This document shows positions 46,325-56,309 of a stretch of 64,000 bases of DNA, one piece after another. The DNA is taken from positions 62,001 through 126,000 of the forward strand of contig NZ_JAATOV010000007.1 of assembly GCF_011806425.1 (NCBI RefSeq), read 5' to 3'. The position numbers and the translations under genes are program-made. A model generated the notes under the pieces. That model saw only the letters and a list, made by a program, of their open reading frames with translations, was not told where the DNA came from and made no database searches. This stretch comes from Thalassospira lucentensis. Its GTDB lineage: Bacteria > Pseudomonadota > Alphaproteobacteria > Rhodospirillales > Thalassospiraceae. Each line of letters opens with the position of its first letter. Position 1 is the first letter of the stretch.

Positions 46325-47674
46325 TTAACCTGCCACCACGGTGATTTCGGCAACGATACCATCGACAATTTGTTCGACCTTAACCGCATCGTCGCCTTCG
46401 GCCATGACACGGATCAGCGGTTCGGTTCCGGATTTACGAATCAGAACCCGTCCGTCGCCGTTAAAGGCCTTTTCGGCAGACGAAATCGCATCGATCACAC
46501 TGCTTTGTGACAGCGGATCAGCCCCGGCAGAATAGCGCACATTTTTCAAAATTTGCGGCAACGGTTCAAACACGCGGCTCATTTCCGAAACAGGTCCGCT
46601 GCGCGATGCCAGAACGGCCAGGACCTGAAGCCCCGCCAAAAGCCCATCACCAGTTGAGGCAAAATCAGACAGCACGATATGGCCCGATTGTTCGCCGCCG
46701 ACATTACAATCAAGGGCGCGCATCTGCTCAACCACATAGCGGTCACCGACCTTGGTCCGGATTAAACGCAGATTGTTCTTTTCAAGATAGCGTTCAAGAC
46801 CAAGATTGGACATAACGGTCGCCACCAAAGCATCGCCGCGCAGCTGTCCAGTCCGCTTCCAGTGAGTCGTCACAAGGCCCATTAACTGGTCGCCATCGAT
46901 CAAATGGCCTTTTTCGTCACACATCTGAATGCGATCCGCATCACCATCAAGGGCAATACCGACATCGGCCTTTTCAGACAACACGCGATCACACATGGTT
47001 TTTGTGTAGGTCGAACCACATTGATCATTAATGTTCATGCCGTTGGGCTTCGTCCCGATTTCAACGACTTCGGCACCAAGTTCACGCAGAACTTTGGGCG
47101 CGACGGAATAAGCCGCACCATTTGCACAATCCAGAACGATCCGAAGCCCTTCGAGCGATACCGAGCCCGGAAGCGATGATTTCACAGCTTCTATATAGCG
47201 CCCCGGCGCATCATCAATACGCTGCGCACGACCCAACGCATTTGCCGGGACAAGCTTTGGCGACAAATCGCTGTCCATCAGGGCTTCGATTTCCAACTCG
47301 ACCTTATCAGACAGCTTGAACCCATCCGGACCAAACAGCTTAATACCATTATCCTGAAACGGATTGTGAGAAGCGGAAATCATCACGCCGATATCGGCAC
47401 GCATGGATTTGGTCAGCATGGCCACGGCTGGTGTTGGCATTGGCCCCACCAGCATCACATCCATCCCCATCGACGTAAAGCCGGCCACCAATGCCGGTTC
47501 AAGCATATAGCCTGACAGGCGGGTATCTTTACCGATCACGACCTTGTGGCGGTGATCCCCACGGGTGAAGTAATGGCCGGCAGCCATACCAACTTTCAAT
47601 GCGACTTCTGCAGTCATCGGTGCGGTATTGGCTGTTCCGCGAATGCCGTCTGTGCCAAAATATTTGCGGCTCAT
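46325..47674 (-). CDS. glmM: Phosphoglucosamine mutase
   Basis: Converts glucosamine 6-phosphate to the 1-phosphate for peptidoglycan and LPS. Full length at 449 aa. N-terminus [13 protein letters not shown], phosphoserine loop [15 protein letters not shown], metal loop [13 protein letters not shown], and C-terminal phosphate loop [14 protein letters not shown] are all intact. In many proteobacteria it directly follows ftsH-folP; here a two-component cassette of about 5.5 kb lies between. Confidence 0.97.
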   Translation of the reverse strand: MSRKYFGTDGIRGTANTAPMTAEVALKVGMAAGHYFTRGDHRHKVVIGKDTRLSGYMLEPALVAGFTSMGMDVMLVGPMPTPAVAMLTKSMRADIGVMISASHNPFQDNGIKLFGPDGFKLSDKVELEIEALMDSDLSPKLVPANALGRAQRIDDAPGRYIEAVKSSLPGSVSLEGLRIVLDCANGAAYSVAPKVLRELGAEVVEIGTKPNGMNINDQCGSTYTKTMCDRVLSEKADVGIALDGDADRIQMCDEKGHLIDGDQLMGLVTTHWKRTGQLRGDALVATVMSNLGLERYLEKNNLRLIRTKVGDRYVVEQMRALDCNVGGEQSGHIVLSDFASTGDGLLAGLQVLAVLASRSGPVSEMSRVFEPLPQILKNVRYSAGADPLSQSSVIDAISSAEKAFNGDGRVLIRKSGTEPLIRVMAEGDDAVKVEQIVDGIVAEITVVAG

Positions 47675-47883
47675 GCGTGTGTTCTCTATCTGTCTGCCGG
47701 TTTAAATCCCGGGTTCATACATTCTGACTGCCGGTTATATCAAAGTGACGTTTCAATGCTACCGGCAAGTGACACATTTTAACGTTCGGTTCGCGACCAT
47801 TCGGTTAACGCGCCCCTATAAGAATAATCTGATAAAACCAATGACCTGGTCAGCAAAAACAGCTATCAGAACACCATATCGAA

Positions 47884-49974
47884 ATGTGTTTTTTTGGGGG
47901 CACTTTGCGCGAAGTTCGCCAGTTCTTGGCATTGTGCGGCATTTGGGCCGTTGTGATCATTGCCCTTATCGGTTCCATGACATCGTTTGGGTCTATCGCA
48001 TCGGCACAGACCGAAATGCCCCAGCTTGTCTTGCCTGCAAAGGGGATCGCCGCGCACATTGACCTCAACCGGTTTATGGAGCGCCTTCAAGCAGATCTTC
48101 CGATCGAGACCCCTGTCGATTTGATCGACACGCCATCTTCGGAATTTGAACGCGTCGAAGGCACACCTGCTGCTGGGTATATCAAGCGGATGGTTTGGTA
48201 CCGATTACCGTTTTCCGTTACCGCCCAAGACAAAAATGTCTTTACGCCAACATATATCGAAATTGGTCCACCGCACCTTAATGAGATCAACGTCTTTGTC
48301 ATCGACGACAAGACGCGAAATGTCGTCTGGAACAATAGACTTGGTGACCGGATTCCCAATGGTCCCAAAACGCTCAGCAGCCTAAAGCACCTTTCGGAAT
48401 GGCCGGTTTTAACCGTGGGACAGTATTGGTTAATCATCGGAATACAAACCACCAGTGCCCATATTTTTCAGGCAAAGCTTTACGCCCAAGCTGAAATGAT
48501 CTCCGACACCGAAGAACATAACCTTTTGCACAGCAGCTTTCTTGGCGTTCTGCTGGTCTTGTTTGGGGTTTATCTGACGTTTGGCATCATTACGCGCGAC
48601 AAGTCCATTCTTTGTTACAGCTTTTATGTCGCATCCATATTGATGATCAATTTGGGCACCTCGGGTTATGCCCAACTGGTTTTAAAAGATATGTGGCCAC
48701 ACGCCAGCGACTTTGTTGTCGGTGCCGGTTCGGCACTTTCAATCGGTTCGGTGATCGCGATGTGGGCGCATATTATTCGGCTTGATCATTACAATCCGCC
48801 GGTTTACCGGGCCATGCTGATCTTTTCCGTATTGGCAATTGCGGGTTCTGTCACCGCCATATCGGATTCCTATATCTATTTCATGCGAATCTTCCTTGTC
48901 CCCGTTCTGGCTTTGATGATCACGCTATTTATCTATCTGTTTTATATTGCCTATCGTGAAAAGCGGATCGCGTCGCATCTGTATTTTTTGATCGCACTTG
49001 GTCTGCCATCGCTTGCCGCTATTGTCACTGTTTTCGCATTGCTTGGTGCCCTGCCGATCACGGCGTTTACAGCCAACATGCACCAGTACAGCTCTTTTGT
49101 GCATCTCGCGATGCTTGCGATTGCGATGGGGTATCGCACTTACAAACTGACACGTCAGTCAAGTAAAGCTCATCATAACAATCGCCGGGTCGATCAGCTT
49201 GCTGGGGAACAACGCACCTTCATTACGATGCTGTCGCATGAGTTCCGTACACCACTGGCGATCATTCAACGGTCTGCCGAAATTCTTGGACTACATATGC
49301 GAAGTGAACCCGTCGCGGTCCATAACCGCCTTGCCACCATTCGCGGGAACGCAGCGCAGCTTTCTGGATTGGTTGATGCCTTTCTGACCAAGGAAACACT
49401 TGATAGCGCAAACTTCACCACATCCTTGCAGCCAACCAACATCGATGAATTGCTACGTGAATTGATCAGCCAGCGTAATCGCGAAACCCCTGATCATCAG
49501 GTTGGGTTTAGAAATGTCGATTTTGCTGTCGTTAATATTGACCGCATTCTGTTTGAACGTGCGATTATCAACTTGATCGAAAATGCCCGAAAATACGCAC
49601 CCGGCGCGCCAGTATGGATCGCGTGTAATCGGGCATCAAACGGGTTTGTCTATATTCGGGTTATTGACGACGGTCCCGGTATTCCGCTTGATGATCTTTC
49701 GCGCGTATCTAGTGCGTTTTACCGAGGACAAGATGCGGGCGTCACCCAAGGTGTTGGCCTTGGCCTGCACATCACCAACCGCATTATCGAGGCTCATAAC
49801 GGATCGATGTCAATCTCTGTCGGTGAAAATGCCGGCACCACGGTGATGATCAAAATCCCCTATAACCGGAAAGAAACAGTCCAAAAATCCAACTCGGATT
49901 TCTTTACATTACCGACCAGTCAGCGGGCAAAAGATCGTCCTGATCAGAATGATGATGGGGCTAAGAAGTCATGA
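47884..49974 (+). CDS. 7TMR-DISM sensor histidine kinase, apparently active
   Basis: A 696-aa membrane sensor. A signal-like helix (about 12-40) is followed by a periplasmic 7TMR-DISM extracellular-type domain (about 45-205, with MVWYRLPFSV), seven hydrophobic helices (about 215-425), then a kinase core: phosphoacceptor His452 (MLSHEFRTPLA), N box NLIENA with Asn567, G1 box DDGPG (595-599) and G2 box GVGLGL. All ATP-site motifs are intact. The start is uncertain: the ATG at 47884 lacks a good ribosome site. It overlaps the second kinase gene by 4 bp, and a response regulator gene ends just beyond that. Confidence 0.88.
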   Translation: MCFFGGTLREVRQFLALCGIWAVVIIALIGSMTSFGSIASAQTEMPQLVLPAKGIAAHIDLNRFMERLQADLPIETPVDLIDTPSSEFERVEGTPAAGYIKRMVWYRLPFSVTAQDKNVFTPTYIEIGPPHLNEINVFVIDDKTRNVVWNNRLGDRIPNGPKTLSSLKHLSEWPVLTVGQYWLIIGIQTTSAHIFQAKLYAQAEMISDTEEHNLLHSSFLGVLLVLFGVYLTFGIITRDKSILCYSFYVASILMINLGTSGYAQLVLKDMWPHASDFVVGAGSALSIGSVIAMWAHIIRLDHYNPPVYRAMLIFSVLAIAGSVTAISDSYIYFMRIFLVPVLALMITLFIYLFYIAYREKRIASHLYFLIALGLPSLAAIVTVFALLGALPITAFTANMHQYSSFVHLAMLAIAMGYRTYKLTRQSSKAHHNNRRVDQLAGEQRTFITMLSHEFRTPLAIIQRSAEILGLHMRSEPVAVHNRLATIRGNAAQLSGLVDAFLTKETLDSANFTTSLQPTNIDELLRELISQRNRETPDHQVGFRNVDFAVVNIDRILFERAIINLIENARKYAPGAPVWIACNRASNGFVYIRVIDDGPGIPLDDLSRVSSAFYRGQDAGVTQGVGLGLHITNRIIEAHNGSMSISVGENAGTTVMIKIPYNRKETVQKSNSDFFTLPTSQRAKDRPDQNDDGAKKS

Positions 49975-52022
49975 ATATCTCAGCCCGATCAATTCGTCAT
50001 TTCGTCAAACGCATGACGCTATTGCGCGAAAATTTCAATCGCGCATATGGGGCAACTTTGCGGGGCTTTACGCTCGCGACCCTACTCATTGTTTTTACAA
50101 TGATAATTGGGGGGAATGCTGCACAGGCCCATGGCAGCACACCGCCTACCGCGGGACATGCCGATGAAATTGTATTGGGCGGAACACTTCCTGGGAAACT
50201 CGACCTAACCCCGTATCTTTCTTGGTATGTCGACAAAAGCAAACAGATGCCCCTTGAGGCTGTGCGTACGCTTTCGCTGCAGGATTTCAGCCAAAGTAAG
50301 GGCATCCCATCATTTGGCTATACGACAAATATCATCTGGTACCGGGTCGATTTTTCTGTGGATCAGGTTTGGGACGCACGCCCCTTGATCGAGGTACAGC
50401 CCAATTACCTCAATTTCATTGATATGTATCTTTTCAAAGAGACACAAAGTGCCAAAGGAACAAACGCCCTTTGGCACACGAGCATGGGCGACCACATTCC
50501 TTCAAGCCAAAGACCGTATAAAGGTGAGTCTCATGTCGCGGATTTACCGCAACTTGATACCGGGTCGTATCAGTTGTTTATTCGCGTACAATCGAACAGT
50601 GCCAACTTGCTTACACTTACGCTTTGGCAGTCCAACGACCTGATTTCGTCGATTACACGACGCAACCTTGTGGCCAATGTCTTCTTTGGCATTTTTATCA
50701 GTATTGGCATTTCGTATTTCATCCTTGGCCTGATCGCACGTGATGCGGTGGTTGTCACGTATGGGCTTTGGATTGCGTCCGTGGGGATGGTGATATCGAT
50801 TGTTGATGGCTTTGGCTTAAGCCACCTGCGCCCGGAAGTCCCATGGATTAACGACCTGATTTTGGGCGGCTCCAACATTATATCGCAAGCTGTGGGCATT
50901 TTCCTATGGCTACATATTATGGACTTCCGCAACCGCGCACCCAAGGTATTTTGGCTCGGCATGGTGTATTGCGCCGTCATTTTAAGTTTCATCGTTGGGA
51001 CGACGAACGATCTTTACACCATCTTTGGCGCTTATATCGCCCCGTCAGTGTCGGTTTTCATGGCCTGCATGTGCTTGGTTTTGGTCAAACGCCTGATTTA
51101 TGATTTCAGAAACCCAGCACTTTGGGCCTATTTAGTCGCCCTCGCCCTGCCCAGTACCGCAGCCATTATGTTGCAACTGTCCCACACAGGCTGGATCCAG
51201 GCCACCCCACTGACCCTTGGGCTGCATCAGTTCACGTTTATATTTCACGTATTTGCAATGGGCTTATTGATGGCGATACGCCTGTTGCAGCTTGAGCGCG
51301 ACAGAGTAATCGCTTCAAACAAAGCCGAGGAAACCACGTCGCTTGTTGGAGAGCAACGCAAGCTCATTTCAATGCTATCGCACGAGTTTCGAACCCCGCT
51401 TGCCGTTATTCAACGATCGGCGGAGATGTTAATGCTGCTATCAAAGAAGCAAAGCGACGACGTCTGGGCACGATTGCAACGCATTCAATTTCAGGCCACC
51501 AAACTCGCCCGCCTCGTTGATATTTTCCTGAACAAAGACGGCATTGACGATAAGGAGTTTTCGCTCGCGCGGGAGCCCGCAAATATAAATGACTTCATGG
51601 CAGAATTTGTCAAAGATACAAGTCGCGCAGACGCCAAAATTATTCTGAGATGTATCGATACCGAGGCTGTCGAAGCCTATATCGACGAGCCGTTAATGGC
51701 GCTGGTCATGACCAACCTTGTCGAGACGTCACGGCGTTTTGCGCGCGGCACACCAATTGGCATTCAAGTCCGCCTGCAAAACAGCCAACTGGCCGAAATA
51801 TCAATCCCCTGCCAAGGCGAAGACCTAAACGATGAGGAAGTGTTGCTGATCGGAAATGCTTTGTTCCGACGAGACTTGGAAACAAAGTCGCTGCGCAATG
51901 CGCTGGGCCTTCACATTTCCCAACGCATTATTGACGCACATGGTGGGTCGATAAAGTTGCGTGACTTGGGAACCAACGGCATTGAACTATGCGTTCTATT
52001 GCCCTGTGAAGTTCTGACTTAG
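49971..52022 (+). CDS. 7TMR-DISM histidine-kinase homologue with degenerate ATP domain
   Basis: A 683-aa paralogue of the preceding kinase with the same layout: signal-like helix, DISM-type periplasmic domain, seven helices, then a DHp domain whose phosphoacceptor His471 is intact in MLSHEFRTPLAVIQRSAE. The C-terminal ATP domain aligns along its length but the motifs are gone: the N-box asparagine is Thr586 (NLVETS), G1 DDGPG is PCQGE (about 613-617), and G2 GVGLGL is NALGL. The frame is open throughout, so it is not a broken gene. I infer a pseudokinase that could be phosphorylated by, or form a heterodimer with, its neighbour. Confidence 0.85.
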   Translation: MNISARSIRHFVKRMTLLRENFNRAYGATLRGFTLATLLIVFTMIIGGNAAQAHGSTPPTAGHADEIVLGGTLPGKLDLTPYLSWYVDKSKQMPLEAVRTLSLQDFSQSKGIPSFGYTTNIIWYRVDFSVDQVWDARPLIEVQPNYLNFIDMYLFKETQSAKGTNALWHTSMGDHIPSSQRPYKGESHVADLPQLDTGSYQLFIRVQSNSANLLTLTLWQSNDLISSITRRNLVANVFFGIFISIGISYFILGLIARDAVVVTYGLWIASVGMVISIVDGFGLSHLRPEVPWINDLILGGSNIISQAVGIFLWLHIMDFRNRAPKVFWLGMVYCAVILSFIVGTTNDLYTIFGAYIAPSVSVFMACMCLVLVKRLIYDFRNPALWAYLVALALPSTAAIMLQLSHTGWIQATPLTLGLHQFTFIFHVFAMGLLMAIRLLQLERDRVIASNKAEETTSLVGEQRKLISMLSHEFRTPLAVIQRSAEMLMLLSKKQSDDVWARLQRIQFQATKLARLVDIFLNKDGIDDKEFSLAREPANINDFMAEFVKDTSRADAKIILRCIDTEAVEAYIDEPLMALVMTNLVETSRRFARGTPIGIQVRLQNSQLAEISIPCQGEDLNDEEVLLIGNALFRRDLETKSLRNALGLHISQRIIDAHGGSIKLRDLGTNGIELCVLLPCEVLT

Positions 52023-52077
52023 GCGCCTAAGGCACAAGACGGATCAACGCGCGTCCATCCCATCAAGCTGTTCCAGT

Positions 52078-52845
52078 TTAGGATTGATCGTCCGCTTCAA
52101 TGTCGCCTTCGGCTTCGCCGGAGACCGATCCAACAGATGTGAAAGCGTAACCACGGCCATATGCGGTCCGCACCGGAAGTTCTTCACCAGTTTGTTTTAG
52201 GACTTTTTGGCGTACCCGTCGGATCGCGGTATCAAGGTTACGGCAATTTTCCGCTGTATCCGCCTTGCCGAGCGCAATAACGATCTCGGGTCTGGTCAGC
52301 CACGCACCATCCGCCTCAATCAACAGCTTTACAATTGTACGTTCGGCCGCGGTCAGCGATGCCGGTGTCCCCTTTGGGTTCAACAACGTCCAATTAAGCA
52401 TATCGAGAACCCAGCTATCTTGTTCTGCTGGGCTGCTGTCCCCGCCTTTATTATCGGCGCGCGATGCGCGTCGAAGAAGCGGCTGCAAGGCGGCTTCAAT
52501 CACGGACAAGGGGCTGTCTTTGGTCAGATAAACGTCCGCACCGGACTTATAGCCCGTCAGGTGGTTGTCCATCCCCGAGAGGGATGTCAGCATCATGATC
52601 CCGCAATCAATATTCTGACGAACATGTTTGGCAAGATCGTAACCATCGGCATCAGGCAGCATGATATCAAGAATGACAGCGTGGGGCTTTTTCTGCTCAA
52701 GCGCGCGGTAGAAGCTTGCACCGGTTTCACATCCGGTGACGTCAAAGCCGCACATTTCAAGATATTCACAAAGGTCTTTGTTCAGATCGATGTTGTCTTC
52801 AACGACAAAGACGCATTGCCCCGTCTGACCTTGACTTGATGTCAT
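52078..52845 (-). CDS. OmpR-like two-component response regulator
   Basis: A 255-aa regulator. The receiver domain (about 9-125) has the acidic pair Glu16-Asp17, phosphorylation site Asp60 (VILDIMLPDADG), Thr87 and Lys109. After a linker (ADNKGGDSSPAEQ) comes a winged-helix DNA-binding domain (about 145-235) with TAAERTIVKLLIEADGAWLTR. The start at 52845 is preferred to a TTG at 52875. It faces the two kinases and ends 55 bp from the second, so it is the natural partner of the pair. Confidence 0.9.
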   Translation of the reverse strand: MTSSQGQTGQCVFVVEDNIDLNKDLCEYLEMCGFDVTGCETGASFYRALEQKKPHAVILDIMLPDADGYDLAKHVRQNIDCGIMMLTSLSGMDNHLTGYKSGADVYLTKDSPLSVIEAALQPLLRRASRADNKGGDSSPAEQDSWVLDMLNWTLLNPKGTPASLTAAERTIVKLLIEADGAWLTRPEIVIALGKADTAENCRNLDTAIRRVRQKVLKQTGEELPVRTAYGRGYAFTSVGSVSGEAEGDIEADDQS

Positions 52846-52886
52846 ACTTTTTTCCGAAGTCTGTAAGCGCGACAATTCATCGATAA

Positions 52887-53105
52887 ATGAACATGTCGAA
52901 CTCGACGTTTTCTCAACCTAAAAATGTGACATTTTATATCACGTTGTTTCTTCTGCTCTTTTTTTTAGTCCTGCACGCGCGGATTGCGCAAGCCCGAACC
53001 GCAAAAGGTCAGAAATTGCCAGAATTCAATTTTACGAATGGCAAACTCTACCCAATAAGAGAATATCCTTATTGGGTAGATGACGCCTGCTTTTACTCAA
53101 TCTAG
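52887..53105 (+). CDS. Possible 72-aa exported or membrane peptide (doubtful)
   Basis: An open frame between the divergently read response regulator start and folP stop. The N-terminus contains a hydrophobic core (FYITLFLLLFFLVLHARIAQA), signal-like with an AQA end. The rest is short and unlike anything I know. A perfect 13-bp inverted repeat lies in its 3' part, and no clear ribosome site precedes it. It could equally be noncoding. Confidence 0.25.
   Translation: MNMSNSTFSQPKNVTFYITLFLLLFFLVLHARIAQARTAKGQKLPEFNFTNGKLYPIREYPYWVDDACFYSI
53047..53080. terminator. Perfect 13-bp inverted repeat
   Basis: tctacccaataag (53047-53059) pairs exactly with cttattgggtaga (53068-53080) around 8 nt. It follows the folP gene on the minus strand by about 70 bp and may end that transcript before the response regulator gene; no T tract is present. 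Being AT-rich and palindromic it could also be a protein site. Confidence 0.4.
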
Positions 53106-53149
53106 AAGAAATAGCAACCTATACAATCATCAAGGTACAGGTTGATTTC

Positions 53150-54265
53150 CTAAACCAGTGCTGTCGAGCTCGCGACTGAGATGGCCTGCACTGTTTCTTG
53201 AACATCATGGACACGGATCATCTGCGCGCCATGTCGCCATCCGTTGACAGCCGATGCAATTGAACCGCCCAGCCGTTGTTTCGGCTCGGCTTTCGGATCG
53301 ATTTTACCGATAAAGGACTTACGCGACGTTCCAAGCAAAATCGGGCAGCCCAAACCGTGGAACAGCGCCAGTCGTGACAAAAGTTCCAAGTTATGCGACA
53401 GCGTTTTGCCAAACCCGATACCCGGATCAATACAGATTTTATCGCGTGCAATCCCGGCCCGTTCACAGCTTTCGATACGATCAAGCAGATAGTCATAAAC
53501 ATCAAGTGCCGCGCAATCATATTGCGGGTCTGCCTGCATGGTGCCTGGCTCACCCTGCATATGCATCAGCATCACAGGTGCGCCCAAACGTGCAGCAACC
53601 TCAAGCGAACGGTCATCGCCCTCAAGTCCGGTCACGTCATTGATGATGGTTGCCCCTGCCTCAATGGCGGCTTCCATCACATTGGCATGACGGGTATCGA
53701 TTGACACAACATGCCCGTAATCAGCAAGGGCGCGAATGACCGGCACGACACGTTCGATTTCTTCGGCCTCGGTAACCTCGTCTGCACCGGGACGGGTCGA
53801 CTCCCCGCCAACGTCAAGGATAGAAGCTCCAAGCGCCGCCAGCTCCCGACCTCGGGCAATTGCCTGTTCTGTGGTGTTATAATCCCCACCATCGGAAAAA
53901 CTGTCGGGCGTTACATTAACAATGCCCATAACATGGCATGACGCCATATCAAGTCCGGCAAAGTCGGCACGCTTGGTCATCAAGCGATCAAGCACATTGT
54001 TTATTTCATCAACACGTCCGCTATTTTGAACCCAGCCTTCAAGGGCAAGGAGCGGTAGGATCATGCTTTCAGCGCCACCGCCATCGCGGCGACGGATGAT
54101 CTCAAGTGCGGAAAAGCCACGGCGGGATCCCGCCAGTGGAAGCGTATTGGGATCATCGGCATGGTCGATGAAACCGGTAGGTGCGTAATAAAGCGGTCCG
54201 TCAAAATCAGCAAAGCCCCGCACATCGGCGGGGCTTCGCAGGACCGATCGGGTGATCTTGTCCAT
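53150..54265 (-). CDS. folP: Dihydropteroate synthase
   Basis: Joins p-aminobenzoate to dihydropterin pyrophosphate in folate synthesis. 371 aa, longer than the usual about 280: the first about 105 residues are an extension before the catalytic barrel starts at MGIVNVTPDSFSDGG. The pterin and phosphate motifs VDVGGESTRPGA-like (ILDVGGESTRPGADEV), INDVTGLEGD and MLMHMQGEPGTMQ, and the late GTSRKSFIG are intact, so the enzyme should be active. It follows ftsH after 14 bp, an old operon order. Confidence 0.93.
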   Translation of the reverse strand: MDKITRSVLRSPADVRGFADFDGPLYYAPTGFIDHADDPNTLPLAGSRRGFSALEIIRRRDGGGAESMILPLLALEGWVQNSGRVDEINNVLDRLMTKRADFAGLDMASCHVMGIVNVTPDSFSDGGDYNTTEQAIARGRELAALGASILDVGGESTRPGADEVTEAEEIERVVPVIRALADYGHVVSIDTRHANVMEAAIEAGATIINDVTGLEGDDRSLEVAARLGAPVMLMHMQGEPGTMQADPQYDCAALDVYDYLLDRIESCERAGIARDKICIDPGIGFGKTLSHNLELLSRLALFHGLGCPILLGTSRKSFIGKIDPKAEPKQRLGGSIASAVNGWRHGAQMIRVHDVQETVQAISVASSTALV

Positions 54266-54279
54266 CAGTCTCTTTCTTT

Positions 54280-56223
54280 TTAGCTGCCCGGTTGCGGCTC
54301 TGGGGACAGGTCCCCGCCACTTTCATCCGGGCTGTCTTTGGGGGCAGCGCCAGCACTCGGTACGGTTGAACGACGTCCACCACCCGAATCCTTGCCACTG
54401 CCGCTTGAATGACCTGAGCGGTTAATTTCTTCGCCACGCAGAAGCGCGTCGATTTCTTTACCCGACAGGGTTTCGTATTCCAAAAGCGCCTTGGCCAGAA
54501 CATGCAGGTCATCCAGATGTTCCGTCAGAACCCGCTTGGCGAATTCATAGGCTTCATCCGAATAACGACGCACTTCTTCGTCAATCATCTGCGCAGTTTT
54601 CTCAGAGATATTCTTATGCTGGGCAACGCTATGTCCTAAGAAGACCTCTTCCTGATTATCAACATATTTGACGTTACCAAGAATGTCTGAGAAGCCCCAT
54701 TCAGTCACCATCTTGCGCGCATACTGCGTCACCATGTTGATGTCCGAAGATGCGCCAGTCGTAACCTTGTCCTTACCAAAGATAAGTTCCTCGGCAACAC
54801 GACCGCCCATGGCGACAGCCAGATCAGAAATCAGCTGTTCATAGGATTTCGAAACCTGATCACGTTCTGGCAAACGCATCACCATACCCAGTGCACGACC
54901 GCGTGGGATAATGGTTGCCTTATGGATCGGATCGGACGCCGGGGTGTGCAAGGCGACAAGGGCGTGACCACCTTCGTGATAGGCTGTCAGCTTTTTCTCG
55001 TCATCGGTCATGATCATGGAACGACGTTCCGCGCCCATCATGACTTTGTCCTTGGCATTTTCAAAGTCGGCCATGGTGACAACGCGTTTGCCAAGACGGG
55101 CAGCAAGAAGGGCCGCCTCATTGACAAGATTGGCAAGATCCGCACCAGAGAAGCCCGGGGTACCACGTGCAACCGTCCGCAAATCAACATCCGGCCCCAA
55201 AGGAACCTTACGCGCATGGACACCAAGAATGTGTTCACGGCCTTCAAGATCCGGGTTCGGAACCACAACCTGACGGTCAAAACGACCTGGACGCAGCAAT
55301 GCGGGATCAAGAACGTCCGGACGGTTCGTTGCCGCAACAAGGATCACACCTTCGTTGGCTTCAAAACCATCCATCTCGACCAGCAATTGGTTAAGCGTCT
55401 GTTCACGTTCGTCATTCCCGCCGCCAAGACCAGCACCACGATGGCGACCAACGGCGTCGATCTCATCGATAAAGATGATGCATGGCGCGTTCTTTTTGCC
55501 CTGTTCGAACATGTCACGCACACGAGATGCACCGACACCAACAAACATTTCAACAAAGTCAGAACCCGAAATGGTGAAGAACGGAACGTTTGCTTCGCCG
55601 GCAATCGCACGTGCAAGAAGCGTTTTACCGGTACCCGGAGGACCAACCAGCAACATGCCTTTGGGGATTTTACCGCCAAGACGCTGGAATTTCTGCGGGT
55701 CGCGCAGGAAATCAACAACTTCTTCAAGTTCGTTTTTGGCTTCTTCAATACCAGCAACGTCTTCAAAGGTGACACGACCTGATTTCTCGGTCAGCATTTT
55801 CGCCTTTGATTTGCCAAAGCCCATGGCTTTGCCGCCACCGCCCTGCATTTGACGCATGAAGAAAATCCAGACCCCGATGATCAACAGCATCGGCAACCAG
55901 CTGATCAGCGCACTCATCAGTGGCGACAGGCTTTCTTCCGGCTTTGCTACAATCCGGACACCCTTATCGTTCAATTTTTCAACAAGGTTCGGATAATCGG
56001 GGGTGTATACATTAACAGAGCGACCATCGCGCGTTTGTGCGCTCAGGGTGTTCCCCTGAATTGTGACTTCTGAAATCTGGCCCGTATCAACTTCTGCCAG
56101 GAAGTCCGAAAACGCCATCGACGACTGACCGGACTGTCCAGAGGGCGACTGAAACAGGTTAAACAAGGCCACCAAAAGGATGGCTATGATAACCCACAGT
56201 GCGAGATTTTTTCCCATATTCAT
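54280..56223 (-). CDS. ftsH: ATP-dependent zinc metalloprotease FtsH
   Basis: Membrane-anchored AAA+ protease, 647 aa. Helix 1 at about residues 6-24, a short periplasmic domain, and helix 2 at about 107-126. AAA module with Walker A GPPGTGKT, Walker [19 protein letters not shown] and the second region of homology [19 protein letters not shown]. Zinc site HEGGHA and a C-terminal helix, ending in a G/S/P-rich tail. It degrades misfolded membrane proteins and regulators such as LpxC. The ATG at 56217 (MGKNLALW) is about as likely as the one at 56223. Confidence 0.97.
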   Translation of the reverse strand: MNMGKNLALWVIIAILLVALFNLFQSPSGQSGQSSMAFSDFLAEVDTGQISEVTIQGNTLSAQTRDGRSVNVYTPDYPNLVEKLNDKGVRIVAKPEESLSPLMSALISWLPMLLIIGVWIFFMRQMQGGGGKAMGFGKSKAKMLTEKSGRVTFEDVAGIEEAKNELEEVVDFLRDPQKFQRLGGKIPKGMLLVGPPGTGKTLLARAIAGEANVPFFTISGSDFVEMFVGVGASRVRDMFEQGKKNAPCIIFIDEIDAVGRHRGAGLGGGNDEREQTLNQLLVEMDGFEANEGVILVAATNRPDVLDPALLRPGRFDRQVVVPNPDLEGREHILGVHARKVPLGPDVDLRTVARGTPGFSGADLANLVNEAALLAARLGKRVVTMADFENAKDKVMMGAERRSMIMTDDEKKLTAYHEGGHALVALHTPASDPIHKATIIPRGRALGMVMRLPERDQVSKSYEQLISDLAVAMGGRVAEELIFGKDKVTTGASSDINMVTQYARKMVTEWGFSDILGNVKYVDNQEEVFLGHSVAQHKNISEKTAQMIDEEVRRYSDEAYEFAKRVLTEHLDDLHVLAKALLEYETLSGKEIDALLRGEEINRSGHSSGSGKDSGGGRRSTVPSAGAAPKDSPDESGGDLSPEPQPGS

Positions 56224-56309
56224 TCCAAGCTACTGGTCGCAAAATATTTCTACCGTCACGCACAATCTTCCTGCGCAAGGCATGGCTAACAAATAGTCAA
56301 AAGCCTCGG

